A DNA stretch of 64,000 nt from the NCBI RefSeq assembly GCF_018326285.1, contig NZ_AP023362.1:2232001-2296000 (forward strand), read 5' to 3'. Each line of letters starts with the position of its first letter. Within the stretch, counting starts at the first letter, position 1. Both the position numbers and the translations under genes were made by a program. The stretch is from Mycolicibacterium sp. TY81 (GTDB lineage: Bacteria > Actinomycetota > Actinomycetes > Mycobacteriales > Mycobacteriaceae). Positions 36,182-45,474 of this stretch are shown in pieces. The notes under the pieces were generated by a model. It was not told the origin of the DNA, did no database searches, and saw only the letters and a program-made list of their open reading frames with translations.

Positions 36182-38263
36182 GTGCGAACGGGTGTCGTCC
36201 GAGAGGGAGACGAAATCCGTTTATCAGCAGGTGTTTTCACCGTCGTAACCCTGTCGGGCGGATCAGCTCGACTGGTTGACGCTGTCGGCGAGCAGATTGT
36301 GGTGCCGCTCTCGCAGCTGATGGTTGATCCGGCATTGGAATTGGTGTCGGGGTCGCGACCGCCACTGTGTTCTGAGGAAATGCTGGCTGGCATTCCCGAG
36401 GCAGCCGTCGAGCAAGCACGGTGGTGGGAGCGCCACATCGTGGAGATCCTCAGCGGCCGCCCGCCTGGGACGGCCGCGGGCATTCGTCCCCGCCCAGAGT
36501 TCGACACGGCGAAACGATCTCTGCGGCAGCGTGAGCTGGCCAAGTTGGACGAGCTGCGTGCCGCCGGCCACGACGTGAGTCGGAATGCGTTGCAGCGTCG
36601 CCGATTTGCCTACGAACGGGACGGGCTCCTGGGAGTGGTTGACGGGCGCCATAATCGGCGGCGCGCGGTATTCGGCCGTGTGGACGACCGTGTCGTCGCC
36701 GCGGTGCGGGATGCGATCGAGGGCGAGACCGACCTGTCAACGGGAACGGTGCAGCGTCTGCAACGGCGGGTCGCCAAGACGCTGGTGGCCACCTATGGTG
36801 CCGACGACGCGCCCGCGATGCCGTCGCAGCCCACCTTCTACCGGCTGGTCAAGCGCCTCGCGGAAGGACGGCACACGTTCGGGTCAGCACGGACGCGGCG
36901 ATCGCTGTCCAAGCAGCCCGATGGCCCATTCGGGTCGATCACCGTGGTGCGCCCCGGCGAGATGGTGGAAATCGATTCAACCCTTCTGGATGTACGGGTA
37001 GTGCTCGATGACGGCATGGTAGACCGAGTCGAGCTGACTGCGATGGTCGACAACGCTACGCGGTCCATCCCGGCCGCGGTGCTGCGACCGACGACCAAAG
37101 CAGTGGACGCGTCACTGCTCTTGGCGCGGGCATTGACGCCCGAACCGATGCGCCCGGGATGGGCCGATGCGCTGCGGATGTCCCGGTCGGTACTTCCGCA
37201 CCACAGCCTGACCAGTGTCGATCAGCGCCTGGCCGATGCTGCGGCCAGGCCGGTGATCGCTCCCGAGACGATCGTCTGCGATCACGGGAAAGCGTATCTG
37301 TCCCAAACATTTCGGCAAGCGTGCTGCACATTGGGGATCAATCTGCAGCCGGCTCATCCCGACTGCCCGACCGATAAGCCGAAGATCGAGCGGACATTGC
37401 AGTCGGTGGGCACCCTGTTCGCACAGTACGTGGCCGGTTACGTCGGTTCATCGGTGGAGCGGCGTGGGAAAAACGCCGAGGACGACGCGGTGTGGTCGAT
37501 GATTGAGCTGCAGGCGCTGCTGGACGAGTGGATCATCGCGGTGTGGCAGAACCGCCCCCACGATGGCCTGCGGGATCCGGTGACGCCGGGGAAAGCGTTG
37601 TCTCCCAACGAGAAATACACTGCCCTCGTTGAGGTGGCTGGCTATGTACCGGTCCCACTGGACGCCGACGACTATATCGAATTGCTTCCCGTGCAGTGGC
37701 GCACAATCAACAGTTACGGGGTCCGGATCAACCATCGCACCTATGACGCCAAGGCGCTCAACCCATACCGGCGCCAGCATTCCGGGGTCGATGCCCGTAA
37801 CGGACAGTGGGAAGTGCACTACGACCCGTATGACGTGTCGAGGATTTGGGTGCGCAATCACCACGAAGACGGATGGCTGGCCGCGACGTGGACGCACCTT
37901 CGGTCCTCGCCGGTGCCGTTCGGCGAGACACTGTGGCGCCACGCCCGCTCCGTAGCCGACCGCAGAGGGGCCCAGAAGACCCAGGAAGCGGAGATTGCGG
38001 CCATCGCGGAGGACTTGCTGGACCGCGCCGCCGCTGGGCCGCAGCAGCAGACGAAAGCCGAGCGCCGAGTGACTGGACGGACCAGCGCCGCGAGCGCCGG
38101 CCGGGACTGGCCGGACCCGACGGAATCATCCGAACATCATGGCCCGTCACCGTCGGAACGGGCCGCCGACAACGAGACTTTCGACGATGACGGCGAGATG
38201 GCGGAGGTCATACCCCTGCCGGTGTTTGATGCACGCAAGGAGGCCCAAACGTGGCGACTGTGA
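36182..38263 (+). CDS. tnsB: TnsB/TniA-like DDE transposase
   Basis: 693 residues, intact. The N-terminal DNA-binding region (about 1-230) contains two helix-turn-helix-like stretches ('NALQRRRFAYERDGLLGVVDGR', 'SQPTFYRLVKRLAEG'). The integrase core has Asp 265 ('VEIDSTLLDV'), Asp 367 ('VCDHGKAYLS') and Glu 403 ('DKPKIERTLQSV'). A Mu-type C-terminal beta barrel follows ('VRINHRTYDAKALNPYR', 'YDPYDVSRIWV'), then an acidic tail that may contact the ATPase. It starts 6 bp after tnsA and its last 13 bp overlap tnsC. In Tn7 this subunit binds the repeated end sites and joins 3' ends to target DNA. Confidence 0.92.
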   Translation: MRTGVVREGDEIRLSAGVFTVVTLSGGSARLVDAVGEQIVVPLSQLMVDPALELVSGSRPPLCSEEMLAGIPEAAVEQARWWERHIVEILSGRPPGTAAGIRPRPEFDTAKRSLRQRELAKLDELRAAGHDVSRNALQRRRFAYERDGLLGVVDGRHNRRRAVFGRVDDRVVAAVRDAIEGETDLSTGTVQRLQRRVAKTLVATYGADDAPAMPSQPTFYRLVKRLAEGRHTFGSARTRRSLSKQPDGPFGSITVVRPGEMVEIDSTLLDVRVVLDDGMVDRVELTAMVDNATRSIPAAVLRPTTKAVDASLLLARALTPEPMRPGWADALRMSRSVLPHHSLTSVDQRLADAAARPVIAPETIVCDHGKAYLSQTFRQACCTLGINLQPAHPDCPTDKPKIERTLQSVGTLFAQYVAGYVGSSVERRGKNAEDDAVWSMIELQALLDEWIIAVWQNRPHDGLRDPVTPGKALSPNEKYTALVEVAGYVPVPLDADDYIELLPVQWRTINSYGVRINHRTYDAKALNPYRRQHSGVDARNGQWEVHYDPYDVSRIWVRNHHEDGWLAATWTHLRSSPVPFGETLWRHARSVADRRGAQKTQEAEIAAIAEDLLDRAAAGPQQQTKAERRVTGRTSAASAGRDWPDPTESSEHHGPSPSERAADNETFDDDGEMAEVIPLPVFDARKEAQTWRL

Positions 38264-39279
38264 CCGAGATTGCGGCGGTGGGTCAGTTAGAGGATCGCCG
38301 CCAGCCGACCACGACGCTGGAGGGCTGGCGGCGTTTTGTTGATGCCGATCCGCCGGAGTTCACGTTGCTCGCCGACGACGAGTGGGCCAGCCTCGGTGAG
38401 GACGAGCGGACGGCCTACAACGAGGCCCGGGTTGCGCATCATTCGGAGCTGGTGGTGGTCACCACGTCGGCGATCGAAGCGATCACCCATCAGGGCCGGC
38501 TGTTGACATTGCTCAACCAGCGCGAGATCGGGGCCCGGCGCGGGCTGATCATCTCCGGCGGGGCAGCGACGGGGAAAACTACGGCGATCAAGCAACTGGG
38601 TCGGTTTCACGAATTGCGCACCCGTGCACGGTTTCCCGGCGATGAGAGCCGGATTCCGGTGGTGTATGTGACGGCCCCGCCGAAAGGGTCGCCCCGCAAG
38701 TTGGCGATGGAGTTCGCACGGTTTCTGGGGCTTCCCACGCTCAATCAGCGGATGAACGTGACCGATATTTCCGATGCCGTGTGCCAGGTGCTCATCGATG
38801 CCCGTACCGACATCGTGGTGGTCGATGAAATCCACAACCTCAACCTCGACACCCGCGCCGGCGAAGAACTGTCCGACCACCTCAAATACTTCACCGAGCA
38901 TCTGCCTGCGACATTCGTTTACGCCGGGATCGAAGTGGAACGCTCGGGGCTGTTCACCGGCACGCGGGGACGGCAGTTGGCCGGCCGTTGCGGGGTGATC
39001 CACACCAGCGCATTCCCCGACGCCAAGGAGTGGCGACAACTCGTCGCCGCCATGGAAGGTACCTTGCGTCTGCATCGACACGAACCGGGAAGCCTTGTCG
39101 CCCAGGCCCGTTACCTGCACCGCCGCACCGGCGGGATGATCGGCAGCCTGGCCCACTTGATCCGGGCTTCAGCAATCCAAGCGATGCTCGACGGCACCGA
39201 GCACATCACCCGCGAGGCCATGGACGATATTTTGATCGACTACGCCGCCCACACGGCCGCGGCCCGCACGGCCAGCTGA
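38251..39279 (+). CDS. tnsC: TnsC/TniB-like AAA+ ATPase
   Basis: 342 residues from GTG. Walker A is 'ISGGAATGKTTAI' (about 102-112) and Walker B is 'DIVVVDEIHNLN' (Asp 192, Glu 193). A sensor-like 'TFVYAGIEVE' and the TniB-type 'GRQLAGRCGVIHTSAF' follow. These ATPases form filaments on target DNA and connect the target selector (TniQ) to the transposase. The frame overlaps tnsB by 13 bp, and tniQ begins one base after its stop, so all are co-transcribed. Confidence 0.92.
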   Translation: MATVTEIAAVGQLEDRRQPTTTLEGWRRFVDADPPEFTLLADDEWASLGEDERTAYNEARVAHHSELVVVTTSAIEAITHQGRLLTLLNQREIGARRGLIISGGAATGKTTAIKQLGRFHELRTRARFPGDESRIPVVYVTAPPKGSPRKLAMEFARFLGLPTLNQRMNVTDISDAVCQVLIDARTDIVVVDEIHNLNLDTRAGEELSDHLKYFTEHLPATFVYAGIEVERSGLFTGTRGRQLAGRCGVIHTSAFPDAKEWRQLVAAMEGTLRLHRHEPGSLVAQARYLHRRTGGMIGSLAHLIRASAIQAMLDGTEHITREAMDDILIDYAAHTAAARTAS

Positions 39280-39676
39280 CGTGGCAACTGTCAGGCCGTG
39301 GCCGCGCGGACCACGCCAGCGGCTCCCGCGAACGATCGCACCGTTCCGTTGGGAAGCCGTATCGTCCTACATCGACAGGCTGGCCCGCGCCAACCATATC
39401 GGCGTCTCCACACTGCGCGGCCATGTCGCCGAATCATGCGCAGCCCGGCCGCGACCGGACTGGTTGGCCGTCGTCAGCGGCCAACCTGAGCAGGTAATCC
39501 GGTCCCGTCTCTGCGGGCTTGCTGGCGACCCCACCGCGCTCAAGCAATATCTCCGCCGCCCTTTGTGTCAAAGATGTATGGCACGCAAGGGAATACACGA
39601 ACCCGGGACTTGACCCCGTGTGTTGGACACGCTGAATCCCGCAAGGTTGGCGGGGGAAGCGAGATGATCCACCACG

Positions 39677-40010
39677 ATGGCAAGGAAAAATTACCCTGAC
39701 GAGTTCAAACGGGACGCGGTAGCGCTGTACCGAGACACCGAGGGCGCCACGATCACGCAGATCGCCGACGAACTCGGCATCTCCGGTGTGACGCTCTCAG
39801 CGTGGTGCAAAGCCGCCGGGGTGCCGATCAGGCACCGCAACCCCACCGCAGCAGCACAGCCGAGCCCCCGGCGTTGAGACCCCAGAGCAGGAGCTGGCCC
39901 GGCTACGGGCCGAGAACAAGGCGTTACGCGCCACGGAGGCTCGGTTGTCTACCGAGCGTGACATTCTGCGGTCGGCGGCCAAGTATTTCGCCGGGGAGAC
40001 GAACTGGTGA
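39677..40010 (+). pseudogene. IS3-family OrfA (element B), frameshifted
   Basis: It begins 'MARKNYPDEFKRDAVALYRD' with a transposase_8 helix-turn-helix ('TITQIADELGISGVTLSAWC'). The frame stops at 39877, but the rest of OrfA ('ETPEQELARLRAENKALRA' to 'SAAKYFAGETNW') is present in another frame and ends overlapping the OrfB GTG by 4 bp. The break coincides with a run of five C at about 39867-39871 (SP-GV expected, SPRR read). One extra C explains it, either as mutation or as a homopolymer error. Confidence 0.75.
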
Positions 40011-40851
40011 GCCGCTTCCAGTTCGTCGCCGACCACCTGCACACCTTCGAGGTGAAGTGGCTGTGCGCAGTCGTCGAGGTTGCGCGTTCATCGTTCTACG
40101 CCTGGTTGGCCGCTGCCGACGGACGCGCCGCCCGCCAGGCCGCTGACAAGGCGCTGGCCGCGCGTATCCGCACCGTGCACGATGAGGACAACACCTACGG
40201 GGCGCCGCGGATCACCGCTGAACTCAACGACGGTGCACCCGACGGTGAGCGGGTCAACCACAAGCGGGTGGCCCGGGTCATGCGCAGTGCCGGGATCGCC
40301 GGCTACCGCCGCCGGCGACGGGTGAAGACCACCACGCCGGATCCGGCCAAACAGAAAGTCCCGGACCTGCTCAACCGGGACTTCACCGCCGCGGCACCCA
40401 ACGTCAAGTACGTCGGCGACATCACCTACCTGCCATTGGCAAGCGGTTCGAATCTGTATCTGGCGACCGTGATCGACTGCTTCTCCGGACGGGTGGCGGG
40501 GTGGGCGATCGCCGAGCACATGCGCACCGAACTGGTCGAAGATGCCCTCAAAGCCGCTGCGGCGCTGCGCGGCTCCCTGACCGGTGCAGTGTTCCACACA
40601 GATCACGGAAGTCAGTACACCTCAAGGGATTTCGCGAACCTCTGCCGTGACTTGGAGGTCACCCAGTCTATGGGTGGCGTCGGGTCAAGTGCCGATAACG
40701 CGCTGGCCGAATCGTTCAACGCCGCCCTCAAACGCGAGATCCTGCAGGACCGCAGCCACTGGCCCGACGCTGCTACCTGCCGCCGCGAAGTGTTCCGCTG
40801 GCTGGCTCGCTACAACACCAAACGACGGCACTCCCGGTGCCGCTATTCCAG

Positions 40852-42333
40852 CGAGCAATGATCAGAACCTGTGGATGAGCCTCGGCGAGGCGGCGTAGGA
40901 AAGGGCGCACCTTCCCGAGGATGATCTGAATGTCGAAGGTCTGATCAAGAGCCGGCGTTGGCGCGCTGGTTCGGGAAGGTACGCCCATGCTCACGGTAGT
41001 TCACGATGCGGATTCATCCAACGAGGATGCTGGCTCGTCGCGGTCGTTGCTCGATGAGATTGTCCGCGACGGTGCCCGCCAGATGCTGGCCGCAGCGTTG
41101 CGGGCTGAGGTCGCCGCCTACATCGAGGCTCATGCCGGTGAGCTTGATGAGAACGGGCACCGGCTGGTGGTGCGCAATGGCTATCACCGCGAGCGCGAGG
41201 TGCTCACCGCGGCGGGCGCGGTGAGTGTGACCGCGCCGCGGGTCAATGACAAACGTGTTGACCCGGACACTGGTGAGCGGCAACGGTTTTCCTCGGCGAT
41301 CCTGCCGGCGTGGGTGCGCAAGTCGCCGCAGATGACCGAGGTGTTGCCGTTGCTGTATCTGCATGGCTTGTCGACCAGTGATTTCGGTCCGGCGTTGGAG
41401 CAGTTCCTGGGCTCGGGTGCCGGCTTGTCGGCCACGACGATCACCCGACTCACCACGCAGTGGCAGGACGAGGCCAAGGCCTTCGAGGCCCGTGATCTGT
41501 CGGGCACCGACTACGTCTACCTGTGGGTCGACGGCATCCATCTCAAGGTGCGCCTGGAGCAGGAGAAGCTCTGTTTGCTGGTGATGATCGGTGTGCGCGC
41601 TGACGGCCGCAAGGAGCTGGTCGCGCTCACCGACGGGTACCGGGAGTCGGCCGAGTCGTGGGCTGATCTGTTGCGGTCGTGCCGACGTCGCGGGATGACC
41701 GCACCGGTGCTGGCCGTCGGCGATGGGGCCCTGGGGTTCTGGAAGGCCGTGCGTGAGGTGTTCCCGGCCACCGGCGAGCAGCGGTGCTGGTTTCACAAGC
41801 AGGCCAATGTTCTTGCCTGCCTGCCAAAGTCGGCTCATCCGGGGGCGATCGCGGCGATGCGGGAGATCTACAACGCCGAGGATATCGACCACGCGCAGGT
41901 GGCGATCAAGGCGTTCGAGGTGGACTACGGCGCCAAGTACCCCAAGGCGGTCGCCAAGATCGTCGATGACGCCGATGTGCTGCTGGAGTTCTATAAGTAC
42001 CCGGCCGAGCACTGGGTCCATCTGCGCACTACCAACCCGATCGAATCAACGTTTGCCACGGTACGTTTGAGGACCAAGGTGACCAAGGGGCCGGGTTCAC
42101 GCGTCGCCGGAATGGCCATGGCTTACAAGCTGATCGACGCCGCGCAAGCCCGCTGGCGAGCCGTCAACGCACCGCACCTGGTCGCTCTGGTCCGGGCCGG
42201 CGCGATCTTCCACAAAGGCAAACTGCTCGAGCGACCCACCGACATCACCCCGTCGGCGGACTCGGCACCGACCGAATCAACTGGAACGGAGGTCGCCTGA
42301 AACAAGCCGATCCACAGGTATTGACAATTCCTC
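40852..42333 (+). mobile_element. IS256-family insertion sequence, copy 3 (1,482 bp), nested in IS3 element B
   Basis: The ends are CGAGCAATGATCAGAACCTG at the left and the complement of GAGGAATTGTCAATACCTG at the right. The 8-bp duplication TATTCCAG ends at 40851 and recurs at 42334-42341. It is nearly identical to copy 2 in opposite orientation and has an intact transposase. Confidence 0.93.
40987..42300 (+). CDS. IS256-family transposase (copy 3), intact
   Basis: 437 residues, the full length for the family. The N terminus is 'MLTVVHDADSSNEDAGSSRS'. The DDE residues lie in 'YLWVDGIHLKVRL', 'LAVGDGALGFWKAVREVF' and 'TTNPIESTFATVRLRTK', with the family's C-x-x-H in 'QRCWFHKQANVL'. It is a probable source of active transposase for all three copies in the window. 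Confidence 0.95.
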   Translation: MLTVVHDADSSNEDAGSSRSLLDEIVRDGARQMLAAALRAEVAAYIEAHAGELDENGHRLVVRNGYHREREVLTAAGAVSVTAPRVNDKRVDPDTGERQRFSSAILPAWVRKSPQMTEVLPLLYLHGLSTSDFGPALEQFLGSGAGLSATTITRLTTQWQDEAKAFEARDLSGTDYVYLWVDGIHLKVRLEQEKLCLLVMIGVRADGRKELVALTDGYRESAESWADLLRSCRRRGMTAPVLAVGDGALGFWKAVREVFPATGEQRCWFHKQANVLACLPKSAHPGAIAAMREIYNAEDIDHAQVAIKAFEVDYGAKYPKAVAKIVDDADVLLEFYKYPAEHWVHLRTTNPIESTFATVRLRTKVTKGPGSRVAGMAMAYKLIDAAQARWRAVNAPHLVALVRAGAIFHKGKLLERPTDITPSADSAPTESTGTEVA

Positions 42334-42973
42334 TATTCCAGCCCTGCGACCTACGAAAGGACCCTAACACCGGCTACGCTGCCAGTAGCCGCGTAACCAC
42401 AAATCCCGTGTCCACTACATGGGGGCAAGGCCCCCCGTCTACTGCTACCTGCCTGCACATGTCTCCGTATGCCACCGTCACCGACGCTGGATCGGTTCAC
42501 CAACGCGCGTTCTTGACGACCAGGTGGATCTTCGTGACCGGCCCACGGTGCTCAGTGCCGGGCGCACGCATCGGCGCTTGGCCCGTCAGTATTCAGAGGT
42601 CGACCTTCATGACGCCTTGGGCGACGCCCGCCACATCCTGGTCTTCTGGGCTCACGCAGAGCGTCACGTGGCGGCGGGGATTCTGCAGAATGGCCTAGAA
42701 GCGCACGTGGTGGCCTACCCCGATGTGATCGCCGTAGCCGCAACATTGCTCACAGCTCGCCCTCGGGTTGAACAGCCCAGGACGCCAACGGAACCCGCCT
42801 GGCCGACGCTACTGCTCGACCGCATCAACGAACGCACCGGCGCCCACCATGCCGACGCCACCCCCGTCGAGCAATGGGCGCAGTACCGACGCCTATTCGC
42901 CACTGCCGTATTGACGACACGCTCAGACGGCGCAGAACTGGCGTGTCGCGCTTAGGGGTCGGCAGTCTTGAAT

Positions 42974-42993
42974 GTGCCTTATCAGTAAGGCAC
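42974..42993. terminator. Bidirectional hairpin between tniQ and the mer operon
   Basis: Perfect 8-bp stem GTGCCTTA/TAAGGCAC with the loop TCAG. It sits 19 bp after the tniQ stop and about 100 bp before the convergent ccdA-like stop. The U-tract is short, so efficiency is uncertain. Confidence 0.5.
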
Positions 42994-43091
42994 TTGTGGT
43001 GTGCATCTGACTGTGTCCGACGGTTGTATCTATCGGCTTTCTAATCGTTAGGGACAGTGGTATCTGGCTGGGTGTATCGGCCGGTGAATCA

Positions 43092-43940
43092 TCACCGGCG
43101 GCGCTGCTTGCCGGTGATTGGCCGGCGGTGGGTGGTCCAGCACGCGGCCACCGCGCTGACCACCACAGCGAAGGCGGCAATGACGCTGGCCGGGAGGGCG
43201 TGGTCCTGCAGCCATCCGGTCGCGGTGGCCGACCAGCCGGTGAGCAGGTTGCCGCCGCTGGCGGTGTGCCCGGTGGCCGCGGGCAGCCAGTACCACGCGA
43301 GGTAGGCGCCGGTGGCGATGAGGACAACGGCGGTGACGCGGGTCCCGTGGCGGGCGAGGATACCCAGATGCCGGGTCAGGGCCGTGCCGGCGATGGCGGT
43401 GCCGACGCTGACCAGCATCAAGATGGTGGCGGCACCGGCTGTGTATGCGGTGAACACTGCCAGCAGACCGCCCCATCCGCTGGTGGCCTGGGCCTGGGCG
43501 ATCACCGCGAGCAGTACCCCGAAGGTGCAGGACAGTGACGCCAGGGCGTAGCCGATTCCGGCCGCGAGCACACCACCGGCTGTTGGGGAGTCCGGCCGAT
43601 GACGCGTCCGGGCAGGCATACGCAGACCGATGGTGCGGCCGGTGAGCATGAAGCCGCCCAAGATGGCCAGGGTGAGCCCGATCGTGATCCCGAGCCAGGG
43701 AGCAGCCGTCACCAGGGTCCGGGCACCGGCACTGATCGCGATACCGGCGAGGGTGAGGGTGCCGGTGAACCCGATGGTCAGGACGGCCCCGGTGCGCAGT
43801 GCCCGGGCCAGCCGCACGAGCACCGCATCGGTGCCGCCGGTGGCGATGGTGCCGGTGATCCACGCCGGTAGCAGCGCGAACCCGCAGGGGTTGACCGGGG
43901 CGAGCATGCCAGCGGTAAACGCGAGCGCGAGCAGGTTCAC
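43092..43940 (-). CDS. CcdA/DsbD-type membrane thiol-disulfide transporter
   Basis: 282 residues with about six or more membrane helices. The redox cysteines are Cys 19 in 'APVNPCGFALLP' and Cys 138 in 'ASLSCTFGVLLA', the two positions that define CcdA. It would move electrons from cytoplasmic thioredoxin to an extracytoplasmic thiol protein. The gene overlaps the upstream CGEC lipoprotein gene by 4 bp and is the last gene of the mer operon, so the two are an obvious redox pair. Confidence 0.88.
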   Translation of the reverse strand: MNLLALAFTAGMLAPVNPCGFALLPAWITGTIATGGTDAVLVRLARALRTGAVLTIGFTGTLTLAGIAISAGARTLVTAAPWLGITIGLTLAILGGFMLTGRTIGLRMPARTRHRPDSPTAGGVLAAGIGYALASLSCTFGVLLAVIAQAQATSGWGGLLAVFTAYTAGAATILMLVSVGTAIAGTALTRHLGILARHGTRVTAVVLIATGAYLAWYWLPAATGHTASGGNLLTGWSATATGWLQDHALPASVIAAFAVVVSAVAACWTTHRRPITGKQRRR

Positions 43941-44491
43941 CGTGCGGCGCTGCTGCCGAGGGCGGCCAGGATCTGATCCTGGGACGGGGCGTGGCCGCGG
44001 TAGCTGATCTGCCCGGACGGGTCGATGACGAGGGCGGTGGTCGGCGCGGTCACCTGGTAGCGGCTGGTCAGGGCCCCGTTAGTATCGACGACCGCGGGCA
44101 GGCTGGTGCCGCCGATCTGGTCCAGGAAGTGGCGAACATCGGCGGGTTTCTCGGTGGGGACGATGTCGACGGCTAGGAACTTGGCGCTGCCTCCGGCTTT
44201 CTCCACGGCCGCCCGAGCAGCGGCCAGGGATTTACCGCCGCCGACGCATTCGCCGCACCCGTAGGAGAAGAACAGGATCGCGGTCGGGGCGGCAGCGGGC
44301 AGTTCGACGGTTTTGCCGTCCACCGTGGTCAGTGTCGCCGCCGTCGCCTGGGTTGTGGCGTTGGCGTGTGGCGGTGAGGTCGGATTGCTGGTTGTGGCCG
44401 ATTGGCCGCACGCGGTCAGCGCGCCCGCTGCCAGCATCACAGCCGTAACGCCCGCCCACCTGTGGGGTGTAAACGAACGCGTTTCAGACAT
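43937..44491 (-). CDS. Thioredoxin-fold lipoprotein with CGEC motif
   Basis: 184 residues. The lipobox 'LTAC' puts the lipidated Cys at 28, so it sits on the outer face of the membrane. The redox motif is C79-G-E-C82 in 'FFSYGCGECVGGG', followed by a thioredoxin-like 'LAVDIVPTEKPADVRHFLDQ' and the cis-Pro region 'GGTSLPAVVDTNG'. The thioredoxin fold is plain, although the motif differs from CPPC or CGPC. It overlaps the transporter gene upstream by 8 bp and the CcdA gene by 4 bp. It may bind or reduce Hg(II) complexes, or keep the MerF-like cysteines reduced. Confidence 0.85.
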   Translation of the reverse strand: MSETRSFTPHRWAGVTAVMLAAGALTACGQSATTSNPTSPPHANATTQATAATLTTVDGKTVELPAAAPTAILFFSYGCGECVGGGKSLAAARAAVEKAGGSAKFLAVDIVPTEKPADVRHFLDQIGGTSLPAVVDTNGALTSRYQVTAPTTALVIDPSGQISYRGHAPSQDQILAALGSSAAR

Positions 44492-44774
44492 TGTCGATGC
44501 TTCCTTTCGTCAGGTCGTCGAGCGTGTGCGTCGCGGGTGAATGGCTGTCGGCGGGACAGCAGTGATCGCCGCGTTGACCGCGGCGGGCGAAGGCGACCAC
44601 AGCCGCCAGCAGCAGCGCGACGGCTGCCCCGATGACCCATGGATTCTCGAGCAGTCCACACACGGCGGCGAGCGCGCCGCCGGCGATCAGGACTGGCGCG
44701 GCGCAACACAGGGCCGTCACCAGCACCGCTGCCGCACCCAGCAGCACGGGATTTCTTCGTGGACGTTGATTCAT
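44484..44774 (-). CDS. MerF/MerT-like mercuric ion transporter
   Basis: 96 residues with two membrane helices (about 10-40 and 46-63). A vicinal cysteine pair lies in the first helix (Cys 23-24 in 'VTALCCAAPVLI'), with Cys 38 at its end and a second pair after helix 2 (Cys 71-72 in 'RGDHCCPADSH'). That is the minimal mercury-importer layout of MerF. No MerP-like periplasmic carrier is encoded; the CGEC lipoprotein next to it may take that place. Confidence 0.8.
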   Translation of the reverse strand: MNQRPRRNPVLLGAAAVLVTALCCAAPVLIAGGALAAVCGLLENPWVIGAAVALLLAAVVAFARRGQRGDHCCPADSHSPATHTLDDLTKGSIDNV

Positions 44775-44806
44775 TGATTTCTCCTCATCAGGTTGGGTGC
44801 GGCTGG

Positions 44807-45448
44807 TCAGCTGCAGCAGCCGGGGTGGGCAGTTGGCGGGGTATGGAGCTGGGTAAGGATTTGTGTGGTCAGGGCTGCGCCGAGTTGGTGGGCCTCAGCG
44901 ACGCTGACGATCTGACCTTCGGGGTGCTCGGCGAGCCACGGCGCGGCGTCCTGCGCGCAGGTGAAGTAGTGCACCTGGTTGCAGAATGAGGACCGGATCG
45001 AGGTGAGGTCGTCGGGGTTGACCAGCGAGACCACCGCGGTCTCGGGCTGCACGCTGGTGACACCGTTTTCGCCGACCGAGACCCTGATCGGGTGCCCGCT
45101 GACGGGTGATTCGGATTCGATGCTGGCGGGCCGGTCCAGGATGGTGGGAAAGATGAGGGTGTCCAGGGCGCACCAGGTGTAGAGCTCTTGGCCGGCCACG
45201 GTGAATCGGTGGCGGGTCGGGCGCAGGGTCAGGCCCTGGCCGACGATGCGGCCCTGCTCGTCGTATTCGGTGTCGGGTACCGCGGCCAGACGCCGGGTCA
45301 CCTCGTCAACCGGGAGGCCGACGGCCGCGGCGAGCGCCTCCACGGTGACCGGCTCGCCGGCGGCGAGCAGCCGCAGCAACGGCACCAGCATCGTCGGGTC
45401 GAGCCCGGACTCTTCCGGAATGGTCAGGCGGTCAAGGAAATTGGGCAT
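44807..45448 (-). CDS. merB: Organomercurial lyase
   Basis: 213 residues, the normal MerB size. The catalytic set of R831b MerB (Cys 96, Asp 99, Cys 159) appears as Cys 93 and Asp 96 in 'YTWCALDTLIFP' and Cys 156 in 'RSSFCNQVHYF'. It breaks the carbon-mercury bond of organomercurials and hands Hg(II) to MerA. The ATG at 45448 fits the family start; the same frame is open far upstream only as antisense of merA. The C terminus ends GCCS, an additional thiol pair. Confidence 0.93.
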   Translation of the reverse strand: MPNFLDRLTIPEESGLDPTMLVPLLRLLAAGEPVTVEALAAAVGLPVDEVTRRLAAVPDTEYDEQGRIVGQGLTLRPTRHRFTVAGQELYTWCALDTLIFPTILDRPASIESESPVSGHPIRVSVGENGVTSVQPETAVVSLVNPDDLTSIRSSFCNQVHYFTCAQDAAPWLAEHPEGQIVSVAEAHQLGAALTTQILTQLHTPPTAHPGCCS

Positions 45449-45474
45449 CAGGAACCTTTCGAGTGAGCCATGCG

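Larger units (their letters stand above)
40007..42396 (+). pseudogene. IS3-family OrfB integrase (element B), split by IS256 copy 3
   Basis: Codons at 40007-40851 continue at 42342-42396 once the IS256 element and one repeat are removed. The joined end reads 'RRHSRCRYSSPATYERTLTP', the normal IS3 C terminus. The DDE residues lie before the break: Asp in 'YVGDITYLPL', Asp in 'FHTDHGSQYTS' and Glu in 'NALAESFNAALKRE'. In its present state the protein ends '...RCRYSSEQ', lacking about 15 residues. Confidence 0.88.
39605..42433 (+). mobile_element. IS3-family insertion sequence B inside tniQ, itself interrupted
   Basis: The inverted ends are GGGACTTGACCCCGTGTGTT at the left and, on the complement, GGGCCTTGCCCCCATGTAGT at the right. 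The 3-bp duplication CCC lies at 39602-39604 and 42434-42436. The element is about 1.34 kb without the nested IS256 copy 3. It is unrelated at its ends to element A. Confidence 0.88.
39281..42955 (+). pseudogene. tniQ: TniQ-like target selector, split by an IS3-family element
   Basis: The 5' part is 39281-39604 (GTG start) and the 3' part is 42437-42955. Removing the insertion and one CCC repeat joins 'MARKGIHEP' to 'VYCYLPAHVSVCHRHRRWIG' in frame, for about 280 residues. The N terminus has the TniQ pattern 'PFRWEAVSSYIDRLARANHI'. The join recreates a zinc-finger-like set: 'LCQRCMARKG' then C....H...CHRHRRWIG. TniQ/TnsD proteins choose the target site. With the gene broken, target selection should fail unless another TniQ acts in trans. 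Confidence 0.88.

Noticed and set aside
15862..42333. A composite transposon bounded by IS256 copies 2 and 3
   Set aside because: Each copy has its own different 8-bp duplication, and the intervening DNA mixes polysaccharide genes with a transposon that has its own ends. The copies inserted independently.
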